Assembly: GCA_022495005.1 (NCBI GenBank)
Contig: JAGYXB010000797.1
Coordinates: 1,488,001 to 1,552,000 of the forward strand
Direction: 5' to 3'
DNA length: 64,000 nt
DNA from: Rhyacophila brunnea
Taxonomy: Eukaryota; Arthropoda; Insecta; Trichoptera; Rhyacophilidae
Made by a program: the position numbers and the translations under genes. The notes under the pieces were generated by a model that was given only the letters and a program-made list of their open reading frames with translations, did no database searches and had not been told where the DNA came from. This document shows positions 22,673 to 35,200 of the stretch, piece after piece; the stretch's first letter is position 1, and every line of letters begins with the position of its first letter.

Positions 22673-23508
22673 GTTTTCCATGATTCCAGAATAACTATTA
22701 TTATCTAATTATTTACTAATCAGTTCTGATTATTTCAATTACTAATAATAGAATTTTGATCTTATTTTTTTATATTCGCAATCATACTGTCATTATAATA
22801 TGTCTGTTATGTACCTATAACTGTTATAATATAAGCTTTAAAAACTAATAAACAAAATACAATATTTATATTGTTTTTTTTCTGCATTAACGGTCCCCGA
22901 AACATTTCTCCTATTTTTATCGGTTCGCAGGTGTGAAAAGGTTGTGGACCACTGCTAGAGAATATCCAAATCCAACGATTCAAAGATGATAACACAGGTG
23001 CATTTCAGCTGTTTAAATACCATTAAAATTCGATCATTAAGAGTAACTAATTCATGTAAATTAATGTCAGGTATATATTAGTTTATTTTACATAACAATT
23101 TTGCCCTTGAATTATCGCGACTTAAGGACCGGAGTAGTGTGATAGTCAAAAAGAAATAATTTGAGGTATCTTTGCGAGCTTATCCTAGATATCATTATGA
23201 TACCTTGTCTTTTCTTATCTTATAAATCCATATTTTATGGACACAGAAAGAAAAGAAAGAGAGACACCAAAAATTTTCGGTTTTAAAAATATTTTACAAA
23301 ATTAAACAATGAGTATTCATGGTAAATCTATTTATAAAACATATGGTATTTGTCATTTATTTACTTTCATATTGCTTTTTTTTTTTTTTGAAAAAAAGAT
23401 TTTGATAATAATTATACAGCTTTTTATTTATTTATTTTTACTTTTGGTGTTTCTATAATAAATGGATAACTGCGTTTTACATATTACACACTACTACTAC
23501 TAGTTCAC
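22673..23508. other. intergenic, nothing recognised
   Basis: Low-complexity AT-rich DNA including a run of T near 23377-23390. No gene or classified repeat was found. Confidence 0.4.
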
Positions 23509-23710
23509 CATGTTCGATCATAAAAGGATCATATGGGAGGTTGTATAACAGATTTTGTTTTTACGAGAAATGGATGTTAGCCACTTCCTCAAACTATTAG
23601 TTCCATACTCTGACTCATACAAAAATTGAAAAACCAATATCTGTACTTGCCAGACCCAGCATTCGAACCTGGAACCCACGACGTTATAGGTAGACGCGCG
23701 GAAACCGCGG
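23509..23710 (-). repeat. tRNA-derived SINE A, reversed
   Basis: Complement of the SINE A consensus: TTCACCATGTTCGATCATAA (tail), GTTTTTACGAGAAATGGATG (body), CCAGCATTCGAACCTGG (B box). It lies between lipases 1 and 2. Confidence 0.65.
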
Positions 23711-23719
23711 GTGTTTACA

Positions 23720-23930
23720 CACTCCTTAAAATAATATTTTCACAGCCGATTTGAAGGTATTCTATTTATAAATATTACCTATTTATTTACACTGCAAGAC
23801 TGGTGATTATGATAATATGGGCCTCCACGGGGTGTAAAATATCTTGACAGACTATTTGCTTGGAGTAAATATCATTACGTTAAGAGCCCACGTACTACAC
23901 TTACACGTCTTAGAGTCCACGATACCGACA
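23720..23930 (+). repeat. 210-bp repeat paired with 43740-43950
   Basis: Shares with 43740-43950 the words GATTTGAAGGT, TTACCTATTTATTTACACYG, GGGCCTCCACRGGGTGTA and TTGACAGACTATTTGCTT. Part of it resembles the SINE A tail in reverse. It is unclassified. Confidence 0.5.
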
Positions 23931-23936
23931 CGTCCC

Positions 23937-24540
23937 TTATGTATCCATTATTTCTATTTTATATAGATATTGGTGGCGCTTTTTGCAGTGGAATGTATGA
24001 TTTTGAATGTGATGGTGAATAGTGGATCTAGGGGGAGGGCGATTTAACAGGATGCCAGACACTGACCTTTTGTAATGTTGATGATGGCTCCGTGGTCTGA
24101 TTGCACTATCACCCGCGGGGTATGGTTTGTTACCCGGTGAGCAGCACTTGACGGTACACTTTTGATGGATGATGTATGAGGTTGATGAATGATGATAAGT
24201 TATCTGAATGATGAGAGCCGGTATCACGGTTTGCCAGTTATTCAGAAATTTTGCTTGAACGACGGTCACACTATAGCAAGCTGAACAGGCCGTGGCTCAC
24301 GAACAACTTCCGAATCAGTCTGTATAATCGAGTTAATCAATAAACCGTGGTTTAGTGGTAACAGGCTTACGCACCAGTTGTCACTAACTCCTAAACCTAA
24401 CTCACCTGTGACGGCTGTCTTGAGATCACTAAACCTTATTTGCATCACGGACTATCATGACCCGTGACTGCCGTCACTTGGTCTTGTGACAATAATACTG
24501 GAATTTGAGGTAGGTGGTATGACCAAACGAAACCCCTAGC
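23937..24540. repeat. repeat paired with 39570-40500
   Basis: Begins TTGGTGGCGCTTTTTGCAGT and shares CAGGATGCCAGACACTG, GATGATGACRAGTTA, TATGACCCGTRACTG and GGTCTTGTGACAATAATA with the insert in the hAT element at 39536-41026. Open frames here have no recognised motif. It may be an LTR or internal non-coding part of a retroelement. Confidence 0.45.
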
Positions 24541-24561
24541 ACGAGAATGTTTCAAATTCTC

Positions 24562-24745
24562 CTCCTTTAGCATAGTGGTATGTGTGCGTGAACACGATAC
24601 CCGAGAGATACAGGTTCGATCCTGGTCTTACTTTTTTCAAAAAGATTTTTTCTCAGAAGTATTTTCAAAATTATGTATGTTCAATAATTAGAATGTTACA
24701 TTCTTAAATCTTGTAAATTATTCGTTGAATAAAAAAATGGGTAAT
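24562..24745 (+). repeat. tRNA-derived SINE B
   Basis: Head TTTAGCATAGTGGTATGTGT, B box GGTTCGATCCT, then TATGTATGTTCAATAATTAG and the tail ATTCGTTGAATAAAA. Confidence 0.6.
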
Positions 24746-24874
24746 TAAAAAATATTTATTGCGATCAATCATTTGAGTAGGTAGCTTCCAGGGAAAGTGA
24801 AGCAGAGAAAGAGCTGATTGGGGATAGTCTTCACTATACCCTGATAGAAGCAATGGATAGAGATGGGTGAATAG

Positions 24875-25458
24875 CAGTGGCGAGGGGTGGAGGTAGGCTG
24901 TTTAGATCCGCCATAAATAGTACACACTAAACTAACACTAGGCTACAATTTACAGACTGTGTTGGTTAGTTTTTTAAATTCAATTAAACCTTGCGGAAAC
25001 CAAGCCATTATAGATAATAGTCAAAAAATACTCGTATATCTATAAAATATCTAAAATTACGCAATTAAATACATAATTATTGATTAAATACATTATACAT
25101 AACTTTGGATATTTTATAGATTGAATTATGTAATATTTTTATCTAGTCAGTATATAAAGTAATTTAGTTTAGGCAGGGCTTAAGGAATTTTAAAATGAAG
25201 CAACAATATATATTCTTAATCCAATGAAACCAAATAATTATGAATGAAAAAGTGTGCACAATTTTGTCGTTTCGCCAAAAGTATACCAAAACTACATTGG
25301 TTTGGTTTAGGCAAGGTTTAATTGGTTTTTAAAAACTAACCAACATGATCTGTAAATTATAGTCTTAGTTCAATAAAAACAAATACGTACGACTAACAAA
25401 GTGTAATGTGCACTATTTATGGCAGATCTTAACAGCTTACCTCCACCCTTCGCCACTG
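24875..25458 (+). mobile_element. hAT foldback MITE (CAGTGGCG family), best copy
   Basis: 584 bp with ends CAGTGGCGAGGGGTGGAGG and CTCCACCCTTCGCCACTG. Perfect 8-bp duplication GTGAATAG (24867-24874 and 25459-25466). Internal arms are complementary over hundreds of bases. This copy defines the family for the others at 6670, 14659, 22089 and 41120. Confidence 0.9.
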
Positions 25459-25569
25459 GTGAATAGTCATGGTCGTTCAAAAGATGACCGAACTTCAAGA
25501 TGGTCAATGACTAATAAAAAGAAAAAAAAATATTATTAAATTAAATTTAATTATTAAATGTTTTATCGG

Positions 25570-25990
25570 GTTATAATAAGTAAATTGTACGTAAAACATT
25601 TCACCGTGGCACAGTTCACTGTGAGCCTTCTATTGGAAAGAGACGACCGTATACTATACGGTCTTCAATTTTATTAGATTCAATATGAATATTAATTCTA
25701 TTCTCATAGCCGATTTTGGCAAAATTCATGAATTCAATAATGAAAACCTAACCTAACCTAACAAATAATCCAGTATATTGGCTATTTTCAAAACTAGTTT
25801 GCCGCTGGCTTCCTGTAAGTAAACTGACAAGAACTGTGTTTTATTTAGATATGAATTTTATCTCAGTACTATACACAAAGAGGTTGGACGGTCTTTAATA
25901 ATACGACCATAATATTTCCGATACAACATTTCACGGTAAAGTGTGATCCGGCGAACTGAAAACGTACAAGTTTCCGGGCACGGATTATTC
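25570..25990 (+). repeat. MITE family with CCGTATACTATACGG core
   Basis: Second full-length copy of the 15365-15780 unit, with a clean run of three CCTAA pentamers near 25745, then the TTTAGATATGAATTTTATCT segment and GGCGAACTGAAAACGTACAA end. Confidence 0.5.
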
Positions 25991-26232
25991 CATCTTGAAA
26001 TATTCGCCACTAGGGCGTTATATATAAACTAGGCACTAGGGTTTATTATATAAACAAACATTGCCTATTTAACCGCAATTTTAGGTGCATCTAAAAATAT
26101 GGCTGACAACTTTTAAAATCCGCGATCGAATGGCGAACATATTTGGATAAAATTAAAATTTGGAAAGTACCTACCTATAATGCAAATGTATTTCGCAAAC
26201 CGGCACATGTCATTTTTATGGTCACCGATTAC

Positions 26233-26780
26233 GGTAACCGGACAAAACAGAACATGACAATACAGAAAATGACAAAACAGAACATGACAAAACAGAACAT
26301 GACAAAACAGAACAGTGACAAAATAGAATAGTCAGGGGAAAATGAAACATCAATTTTTGTGGAATCTATTTAGGTTCGGTTAGGTTGGATTGGGTTAGGT
26401 TAGGTTAGGTCATTATTTCGTTGTGCCTAGTCACCCAATCATTTTGAACATAATATGTTTAGGATATCTCATATTATGAGATATCCTAAGCTTGCCGGAA
26501 ACATCGAGTTAAGTCCCGTTTATTTGAGACTTTATAGCGATTAGAAATGCAGAAATTAGGTATATAATTTGATTTATAATATAGCGCAGTTAAAATCTGT
26601 GCTATTAAAAAATCTGTCAACATAATAGAGATAGGACAATTTCAATATTAAATTTATATTTTTCCTGAAAGGTCATAGTTATATTTGTCGTTGTTCTGTT
26701 TTGTCACTGTTCTGTTTTGTCGTGTTCTGTTTTGTCATATTCTGTTTTGTCATGTTCTGTTTAATCACTGTTCTGTTTTT
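26233..26780 (+). mobile_element. element with tandem 15-mer inverted ends
   Basis: The left end is GGTAACCGGACAAAACAG followed by about five copies of a 15-mer close to TGACAAAACAGAACA. The right end carries about six copies of the complement (TGTTCTGTTTTGTCA). Between them lie a TTAGG-like tract (26386-26410), a 31-bp palindrome (26459-26489), and non-coding sequence also found at 1660-1730 and 6303-6480. The right terminus is eroded, so no target duplication is assigned. Confidence 0.65.
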
Positions 26781-26784
26781 ATAC

Positions 26785-26960
26785 CCGCATAATAATGACA
26801 CACATATACGGTACGTGAGGCCTTAATAAATGATATTGATTTATTAGTTATGAATTAATTAGCATAATTGAAAAAATACTGTTTGCAAATATATATATAT
26901 ATTCGGTAATGAGTCTTCGATATTCATTGAAGTAAAGTAGAGCAGCTTTTTTAAGTGTAT
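26785..26960 (+). repeat. dispersed repeat shared with 45480-45670
   Basis: Both start CGCATAATAATGACA and continue with ATACGGTAC, TATTGATTTATT and GTTATGAATTAATTA, then AGAGCAGCT. Unclassified and non-coding. Confidence 0.5.
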
Positions 26961-27238
26961 CTCACAGGACCAACTAAGAAAGTACTATTAAACATGTTTG
27001 AATATAGGTAAGCATTTTTTTTCTTACACCATCTTCATGTTATAGACTTACATAGAGAACGAATCAATTATTGTAGATTATTGAACATACAAAATTTTGA
27101 AAACACTTCTGAGAAAATATATTATAACCAATATAAAATATCATTTTTTGAAAAAAGTAAGAAACCCAGCAGGAATCGAACCTGCATCCCTCGGGTTTCG
27201 CGCCCATGCACATAGATCACTATGCTATAAGCGGAATA
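26960..27238 (-). repeat. SINE B, long-tailed subfamily, reversed
   Basis: The tail block AAGTGTATCTCACAGGACCA...GAATATAGGTAAGC is also at 19393-19460. The head, in reverse, has GCAGGAATCGAACCTGC (B box) and ATGCTATAAGCGG. This shows that the 19.4 kb and 27 kb copies share a longer 3' end than the 19918 copy. Confidence 0.55.
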
Positions 27239-27254
27239 CTTAATTGCGACCAAT

Positions 27255-27745
27255 TGTGGCACCCCGACAAAACCGCCCCGACATTGCCGCCAAGCCAAAT
27301 TCGCCCGTATCAGTGCTCGTCAATACCGCTCGGACAAATCCGCCTAGACAAAACCGCCAGCAAAAAATACAAAACTATATAAAACAAGTGCTTTTTTGGT
27401 TTTTCCAACTGCATTTCAATAGAAATTAACGATAATCAGTGTAATTTGAAATTTAATCCGTTGCAGCTGTTAGTAGAGTAAGAACTTCAAATCACCAGCT
27501 TTAACACTTAGTTAATGCCTTTGTATGGTAGTATTTCTAATTTAGAATATTTTAGAAGGTTAGCACACAATATTGAAATATTTTAAATAATTTATATTTA
27601 TTCGTAGGTATATTCTTTATTCGTAGGTATATTCTTTTTATTTGTGTATCTAAAATATAATATTATGTAAAAATAAAAATTGTCTCATTTGTAAATTGTT
27701 TTGGCGGTAATATCTGGGTGGTAATGTCCGGCTGGTCAATAAAGG
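27255..27745 (+). mobile_element. short relative of the GACAAAACCGCC element
   Basis: The left end reads CACCCCGACAAAACCGCC with further CCGCC-spaced motifs; the right end is GGCGGTAATATCTGGGTGG. Interior words (CAGTGTAATTTGA, TTAGTAGAGTAA, GTGTATCTAAAATATAATAT) match 31079-34380, but here two large inserts are missing. It serves as an empty-site reference for that element. Confidence 0.65.
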
Positions 27746-27789
27746 TATAAGAATTTCGTTAATTTAAAGCTAGGTATATTAAATAGTTT

Positions 27790-27972
27790 GAGCATTTACT
27801 GCGTCAGCTTATAATGTCGAGTCCCGTGTTCGAATTACGGGTCTGGCAAAATTCACATGTTTTTGTTTAGACCGAGAACCTAATAGTTTTAGCAAGTGGC
27901 TAACATCAATTTTTCGTAAAAACAAACATCTTTTAATATAACCTACACTCTCTGGAGGTCTATATTATCTTC
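27790..27972 (+). repeat. tRNA-derived SINE A
   Basis: Head GTCAGCTTATAATGTCGAGT, B box GTTCGAATTAC, then CATCAATTTTTCGTAAAAAC and an eroded tail. It abuts the Harbinger-like MITE. Confidence 0.6.
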
Positions 27973-27975
27973 TAA

Positions 27976-29059
27976 GGGACGTATGCATGAGATTTTCAAA
28001 TACTTTTAAGGCTAAATACTACTCATTTGTATGCAGGAGTGCAAATGTAATCTGTTGGTTAGCGACGTCATGATGTGACGTCATAATGTGTCATGGCGTC
28101 CATATAATGGCAAACTTATAAAATTTCATTCTCCGATCATTAATTTATAATTTTGAAATTGTAAATGTGTCTGAAAGTGTGCGAACAATACCATATAAAT
28201 TTAATAATCATAAATGAACAATTATTATGAACTTTAAATAATTTATCAGTTATTTTATCACATTTATTTTATAATTCTACTGTACGAAAGGATAGAGTAT
28301 TCTCAGTAAATATTTCCGTTTGGTGGCAATACATACAGTTATATTATGACTAACTTCACTTCAATCACTTCTATTACAAGATGTCAAAACGGAATAAGAA
28401 TAAATGACAGAAATGAAAATGGATTTAGATAAAATATGTAATGATCTCTGTATAATATTATCATTTATACCAATCACCGTATGACACTATTGATGTTACC
28501 ACTGTATTTGAGACTTTTGCTACAGTTATCTTACAATTAAGTAGGTAGGCAGGTACCATAATATTTTTAAAGAATGCAGAATGCTTCCAATTGCATATTC
28601 TAATGCCATATACAGCAGTAGTTACCTATCTTTGCGGTCGTTTAGCGGAGGTATTTTATCGTAATCTTACTTAAATCCATCTTATCTCTCCATGAGAAAT
28701 ACTGCGTTTGTTGATGTAAGCGAAATACGAGAGCATTGTATCAGCTACCTACTATCTAGATTATTGACTATGGATCAAAATTATTATACGTATTTTGTAA
28801 ACAGCACGACTAGGAGCTGTTTTTAAATTTCGCAAATGTTTAACAGAGTCTACAAAATGAACGAAGGCCTCAAGCAAACGTTTGTTATAATGAATTCATT
28901 ATTAAAAATGACATTTGAAAGTGTCATAATATAAAGCATCCATTTTGAATGACGTGTGATGTCAGATTGCTTACGTCACAAACAGTGCTATACGCTATAT
29001 TATGGTGTAAATCGGTTAAATAGCTTATAAAGAATTTCGGAATCTCATACATACGGCCC
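27976..29059 (+). mobile_element. Harbinger-like MITE, copy 2
   Basis: 1084 bp with ends GGGACGTATGCATGAGATT and the complement of GGGCCGTATGTATGAGATTC, flanked by TAA on both sides (27973-27975, 29060-29062). It aligns in reverse with 13-912, including AGCGACGTCATGATGTGACG and GTAATCTTACTTAAATCCAT. No transposase frame is present. It ends about 145 bp upstream of the lipase 2 start and may sit in its promoter. Confidence 0.65.
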
Positions 29060-29204
29060 TAAGGATTGAATATGATAAATAGGGTGCTTTTTAAACGGGT
29101 ATTTTTCTAAACACAATAGAAAAATATATATATGTTTCATTGTGTAAGTTAAATTAATTATAAGAATACTAAATTATTTATATGTAAAACAAAGGTCTTT
29201 AACG

Positions 29205-32200
29205 ATGGGACTCCATATTATTCTTGGTGGAGTAGCATTGGTGATGATAATTATCCCATTGGAATCAGCAACAACAGGTGAGTGTTAAACACCTCCGTAC
29301 CGTATCTGTTCAGTACCCGTATTTTTTATATTTTAATGATTGATTTTCAAATTCATATTGACCGTTATTTGTAATTCTAACCAAATATTAGTTAAATTAT
29401 GTTAAATAATTTTGAATTTAAATATTAAATAAACGCCTATGATGCCCGACCGGTTTACATGTCAGCTTATAATTTCGTGATCCCAGGCTCGAATCTTTGG
29501 TTTGGCAAAATATACAATATATCGTTTTTCAATTTGTGTATGGAGTCAGACAATGGGTCAAATAGGATGAGCAAGTGGCTAACATCCATTTCTCGTGAAA
29601 ACAAAAATCTGTTAATACAAATCTTTGCTCTGTGTAGGCCCGTATGATTGTATGAGGATCGGACATGGTCAAAAGATATAAATTTTACACAATTTTGATT
29701 ATAACCAGATGAACTACCTTGAGATAAAATTCTTTGAAATTGATAGTCGTTAAAAATGAATATGCTGTACAATTTGGGGACCCTACTCGCAGTTCCAGTT
29801 GACTCCCACCCATGCATATCTATATAATTATGTTTTAACGAATACCAGTATTCAATAAGAAATACTGAAATAACGGCAATGATGCATTCAGTTGGTATTG
29901 TAATCCCTAGTTTCAATTGGACCACGCCATATGACACCATAGTATGACATACAGTATAAGCTTTGAAAGAATAGTTTTTTACTGGTCACTTATTAAATTT
30001 TGGTGTTAATGTCTAAATAAAACATGGTTCTTGACGGCTTACTTTACACTATACAGGACGTCAACAGCAAACAAATGTTGAAAATAGCCGAAATTTTAGA
30101 TTATTTGTTAGGTTAGATTAGGTTAGGTTTTCAATTCATGAATTTTGCAAAAATCGGCTATGAAAATTGGAGACTGTATAGTATACGATCATCTCTTTCC
30201 GATAAAAAAGCTCACGGCAAACTGAGACACGGTGAAATGTTTTACGTACAATTTACATGTAACCTTTACCAGGTCTAGATTCCTTTATGAAAGAATACTT
30301 AAAATGTATCTGAACAAGCCATGGGTATTGGCACAACTTCTGAACAAACCTTTGTCATAAAATTTACATTTTAAGTATCTACTGTAATTTTAAAGTCAGT
30401 GATAAGAAATACAATAAAAATTACCGCCTATAAGGGCCCATTTGCCTGATTTTTTTTCAAAATTACGAAGAAAACACTAACTTGTTAAAATGTACTTGAA
30501 AAATTCATTATTATTAAACTTATTATATTAGTATTTTCAAGTTTATATGCGTATCAAGTCAGATTATGACAACTGCACAACTTCGTGTGTATCTAATAAT
30601 ATATTATTTTTGTTTGAATTGAAGACGAATATTGCCCTCCAGTTGATATATATGGACCACCGTCTAAAAATTTTAACAATACCGAACCTACTCTATCCAG
30701 TCTGTCTTTAGTTTTGTACTCTACAAGTGAACCAAAACAGGTATGCGTTTTTTTATATTATATTGATGTAATACTTAATGTCATTATACTATATTTTATT
30801 CCGAGCTCCCAAGCCATGATGAAAAACTATTTCTCGTAAAAGACTTTTTAAGACAAATACCACTCTGTCCATAAGGTTTACCTAGCAGCGACAAATGACT
30901 AATTATACTACTGAATGAATCACAATATATTTAATTTATTTCTTAACCAACTACCTATGTGAGGAAATAAAAAAAAATACTATTTTTATCACGTACCCAC
31001 ACAAATAAGGAAAATAAAATAAATTTCTTATCAGAAGTGTAAAATTGAATTGATTTTATGAATTTATAACGATATTACGGCAGTCCAACAAAACCGTCCG
31101 GACATTGCCGCCAAACCAAATGCGCCCGTACGAGGGAGGCGATTTCTGAACGAAGCACTACTTCGCCGTTGTGCAAACCTACTTCAGTTAAAGTACTAGA
31201 AATACACAAAAAAGTCAACGGGCATTGCCGACTACAGATGGAATTTAGCTACATATTATGCTTTGACGATAGAGGCGCTCGTGACCGTCGCGAAGGTCGG
31301 TTTGACGTAAACATCAGATTTTTTATTTCAGAACGTAAAAACTGTTTATTTATTACATGTCTTTTACATAACTTACCGTTGAAAGTGTTATTTTGCGTTT
31401 AAATCCTCATTTAAGTATTTATTGTGATTTTGTAATACAGAAACACACATGTTTTTTGCAAAATACAACGGAAATGCCGTATTGTAATATTGGATACGTA
31501 ACTAGCTTATTTAAAGATTAATTAGCTACGTATTTCAACAATGAATTGATTAATAATGCAACGTTAACGGGTAAGTACTGATTAAATATTAAATCATTAC
31601 CAAATTAATAAAAATTTCCATTAAGAGTTCCATCTTGACATGTTATCTTTTTAATTCTTCGGTAAAAATGCTATCTTACTATAACGCATGTACCAGATGT
31701 AGAAGCGTGCCGAATGCTTGCTCACTCGCACTTACAGCTAATTTTTATTCATGGCTCGAAGCAGCGCCATCTTTAGATTAATAAAGCCTGAGCATAATTT
31801 TTTGCACAAGCAATGAGTAGTCCACTGTTCAAAATCAGATCCCAGATTGCTTGACATATTGATTCGCCCTTTCTCGTTGAAAATTGAATTTAAAAAAATT
31901 CTCAAATCAAATATAATATTAACTATCAATGTTATTTATAAATAATAAACATTCCTGTTATTCATCAGCTGTTAAGGTCAGACTAGTCTTTCACATAAAA
32001 ACCGGTGGTAATATCGATTTCCAAAAAATATGTCGCATTGATCTATGCATTTATCATGTAACCCATATATTCAAATAAAACCATTCCCTGTATGAACACG
32101 ACAGACGCGTCAGTATGACAGGTCATCCATAGACAACAACGGGAGGGGCGGAAAAAGTAGGGCCAGTCGTTGTGAATGTATCGGCTTTCTACTTGAGTCG

Positions 32201-35200
32201 GTAATGCTCGAAGCCATTCGAAGCTGTTAACACACAATATTTCCTTTAAAACTAAAAAAATTACGTGCCTCCGTCGAAGCGGTTTGGCGACGGGTTTCGC
32301 AGTGCATTGTTCAGAAATTGGTCTCCAGTGGTCGTCAATGCGCCGCCCAGACAAATCCGCCAAGACAAAACCGCTCGAAAAAAATAAAAAAATATATAAA
32401 ACAATTTGTGCTTTTTTTTGGTTTTTCGAATTGCGTATCGATGGAAATTTACATACTTGCGATAATCAGTGTAATTTGAGATTTAATCCGTTGCAGCTGT
32501 TAGTAGAGTAATAACAATGACTTAAAATCATCAGCTTTTAACACTTTTAACACGCCGATAATTATACTTGTTTAATCCAATGCAGCTACATAGCTTATAC
32601 CTGAGTTCCCTAACGGAATACCTGGAATATCTATCCCGCAAGAAATGCTGATATCGAATCGTTAAGTCTACGTATATCTTCTAATATATAAAAATTAATA
32701 TTTGTTTGTTTGTTTGTTTGTTCGTATTGTATGCGCTGCCATACCGTTCATCCGATTACGATAAAACTTTGTTAACTTATTGCTTGCACTTCCGCAAAGA
32801 GTATAGGCTATATCTTATATATAAAAATGAATGTCTGTCTGTCTGTCTTTCTGTCTGTCCCGTATGCGTTCCTATACCATTCATCCGATTGCGATGAAAT
32901 TTTAATAAATGGTTGTATGCACACCTGCAAAGGTTTCTGTATTAGAAAAATCATCATCATCTTCTTCTTCATCATTATATTTTCTTTTATTCGTATGGTT
33001 CCTATACCATTCATCCGATTGCAACGAAACTTTGGTCAGTTACTGTACGCACACCCGCAAATGTTTTAAAATTAGAAAAATTATCTTCTTCTTCTTCTTC
33101 TTCATTATATCTTCTTTTATTCGTATGGTTCCTATACCATTCATCCGATTGCAATGAAACCTTCGTCAGTTGTTGTGGTAACACCCACAAAGGTTACTGA
33201 ATAAGTACAACCATCTTCTTCTTCTTCTTCTTCATCATTCTATCTTATTTTATTTGTATGGTCCCTATGCCATTCATCCGATTGCGATGAAACTTTCGTT
33301 GGTGGTTGTGCCAACACCTGCGAAGGTTTCTGAATTAGTACAACCATCTTCTTCTTTTATTTTATATTCTTCTATTCGTATGCGTTTCTATTCCATTCAT
33401 CCGATCGCAATAAAACTTTCTTAAATAATTGTGCCAAAACCCACGAAGGTTTCTGAATTAGAATAACCATCTTCTTCTTCTTCTTCTATTTGCAATGAAA
33501 CTTTGGTGAGTTGTCGTGCACATGCCCACGAAGATTTCTGAATTAGAAAATCATCTTCTTTTTCTATTCGTATGCGTTCCTATACCATTCATCCGATTGC
33601 GATGAAATATTTGGCCATTTGTTGTGCGCACGCCCGCAAAGGTTTCTAAATTAGAACAACCATCTTTCCATCCATCCATGCATTCCTATACCAATCATCC
33701 GATTGCAATAAAACTTTGGTGAGTTGTTGTGCGCATGCTCACAAAGATTTCTGAATTAGAAAATCATCTTCTACTTCTATTCGTATGCGTTCCTATACCA
33801 TTCATCCGATTGCGATGAAACTTTTGTCAGTTATTGTGCGCACACCTGTAAAGGTTTCTAAATTAGTATTATATAAAATACAACGTTTGTTGTTTGTTTG
33901 TTCTATCCAATTTTGATTTTTTTTACTACATATTAATGACATTAATAACGTTTGGATATTTTGGATTCGATTTTTATTTAGTGGTCTTTTGTTTGACCTT
34001 TACTCCTATTAGAATTATTTTCATATTGCTATATTGTATAACACAGATATTTTAATATTAAAAAAATAATTACTTACCTCTTATTATTTTTTAAATATCT
34101 TAGATAAATATAACCACGAAGCGACACTGTGCGAAGCCGGGTACTTCAGCTAGTATATTATAAATTTAATATGGAATGAAAATATTTTTTCTCCTAACTT
34201 TATTTTTTATACAATATCTTTATTCGTAGGTTTTATTTATTTGTGTATCTAAAATATAATATTGTGTAAAAAATAAAAATTATCTCATTTTTAAATTATT
34301 TTGGCGGTAATATCTGGGCGGTAATGTCTGGGCGGTTTTGTCCGGGCGGTTTTTGTTTGAGCGGTTTTGTCGGGACCACCGATATTACCCCAGGGAGGGG
34401 AAACTCTTTGAAAGCTGAATGATGTTATTGCTACTTATAGAGTTTTATTTTTTAATAATCAGTTCTAGTTATATGATAATGAAATAAAATTAATTCACCA
34501 TTAATTTTAGGTTAAAACTAATCCAATGTTCGGCACGATATCCTTAGAACCATTAGTAACATTCTTAAGGGGGACATGCTCAGCGTAGGTCGAAATGGAG
34601 CTTTTATTCTATTTTCAAAGCATGACCCTGGACATTCCTTAAACGTTGTAGATAATCTATTTATACAATTTTGAAGCCTTATTATCCTTTATATTTATTT
34701 TAAATATTTGATGACTGCATAAAGTATTTTTATTACAAAAAATAGTATTCTTTTAAACCTCTCGCTTTAATGTTTTAGAATATAGTCATATTTCAGTACA
34801 TGCATGTGCAGTGGTGTTAAGATTTTTTACGTTTATTAATTTTTAAACGCATTTATAAAACCATTAGTATAATTTATGTCGACATTATTATAGTGAAATA
34901 TTTACGATAAAAAATTATATTGATAATCTCTGAGATCCTAAATTTGACAAGAATTAGGCATTTTAATATTCAAAAAATGGGCAAGATTAACACATTTTAA
35001 GATAATTCTAAAGAGATTAATTATAAGCTTTGTCTTTGACCATTTAAGTGTGATAAACATTCTACGAATAATGATTGTTTTATAATAATTATTGACATAC
35101 AAATAAGGTAGTGTTTTTTTGAAATTCGCCATTTCTTTTGGCATTCCCCAGTAGTTAAGCTACAACATACAGCCGTAACCATAAATTGACAAACTATAAT

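Larger units (their letters stand above)
31079..34380 (+). mobile_element. 3.3-kb element with repeated GACAAAACCGCC ends
   Basis: Flanked by a perfect 8-bp duplication GATATTAC (31071-31078 and 34381-34388). Left end GGCAGTCCAACAAAACCG; right end is the complement of GGTGGTCCCGACAAAACCGC. The right end is built of about five tandem 13-17-mers (GGCGGTTTTGTCCG type); the left has further matches near 32335-32375. Compared with the short copy at 27255 it contains two inserts, about 31137-32329 and the Helitron-like 32683-34152. The 8-bp duplication fits hAT or P superfamilies; transposase was not recognised. Confidence 0.75.

Noticed and set aside
23937..24448. Two adjoining minus-strand open frames of 110 and 60 codons
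   Set aside because: The homologous repeat at 39570-40500 does not keep the frame, so coding is unlikely.
26386..26410. Possible telomere because of GGTTAGGTTAGG
   Set aside because: Only about three clean units, inside a dispersed element; not a chromosome end.
29467..29940. 157-codon minus-strand open frame
   Set aside because: It runs across a SINE A copy in reverse and lipase 2 intron sequence; no motif, no splice support.
32706..33157. Overlapping open frames with CLSVC and PFIRLR repeats
   Set aside because: They are produced by the 110-bp minisatellite unit and the TCTG repeats, in several frames on both strands.
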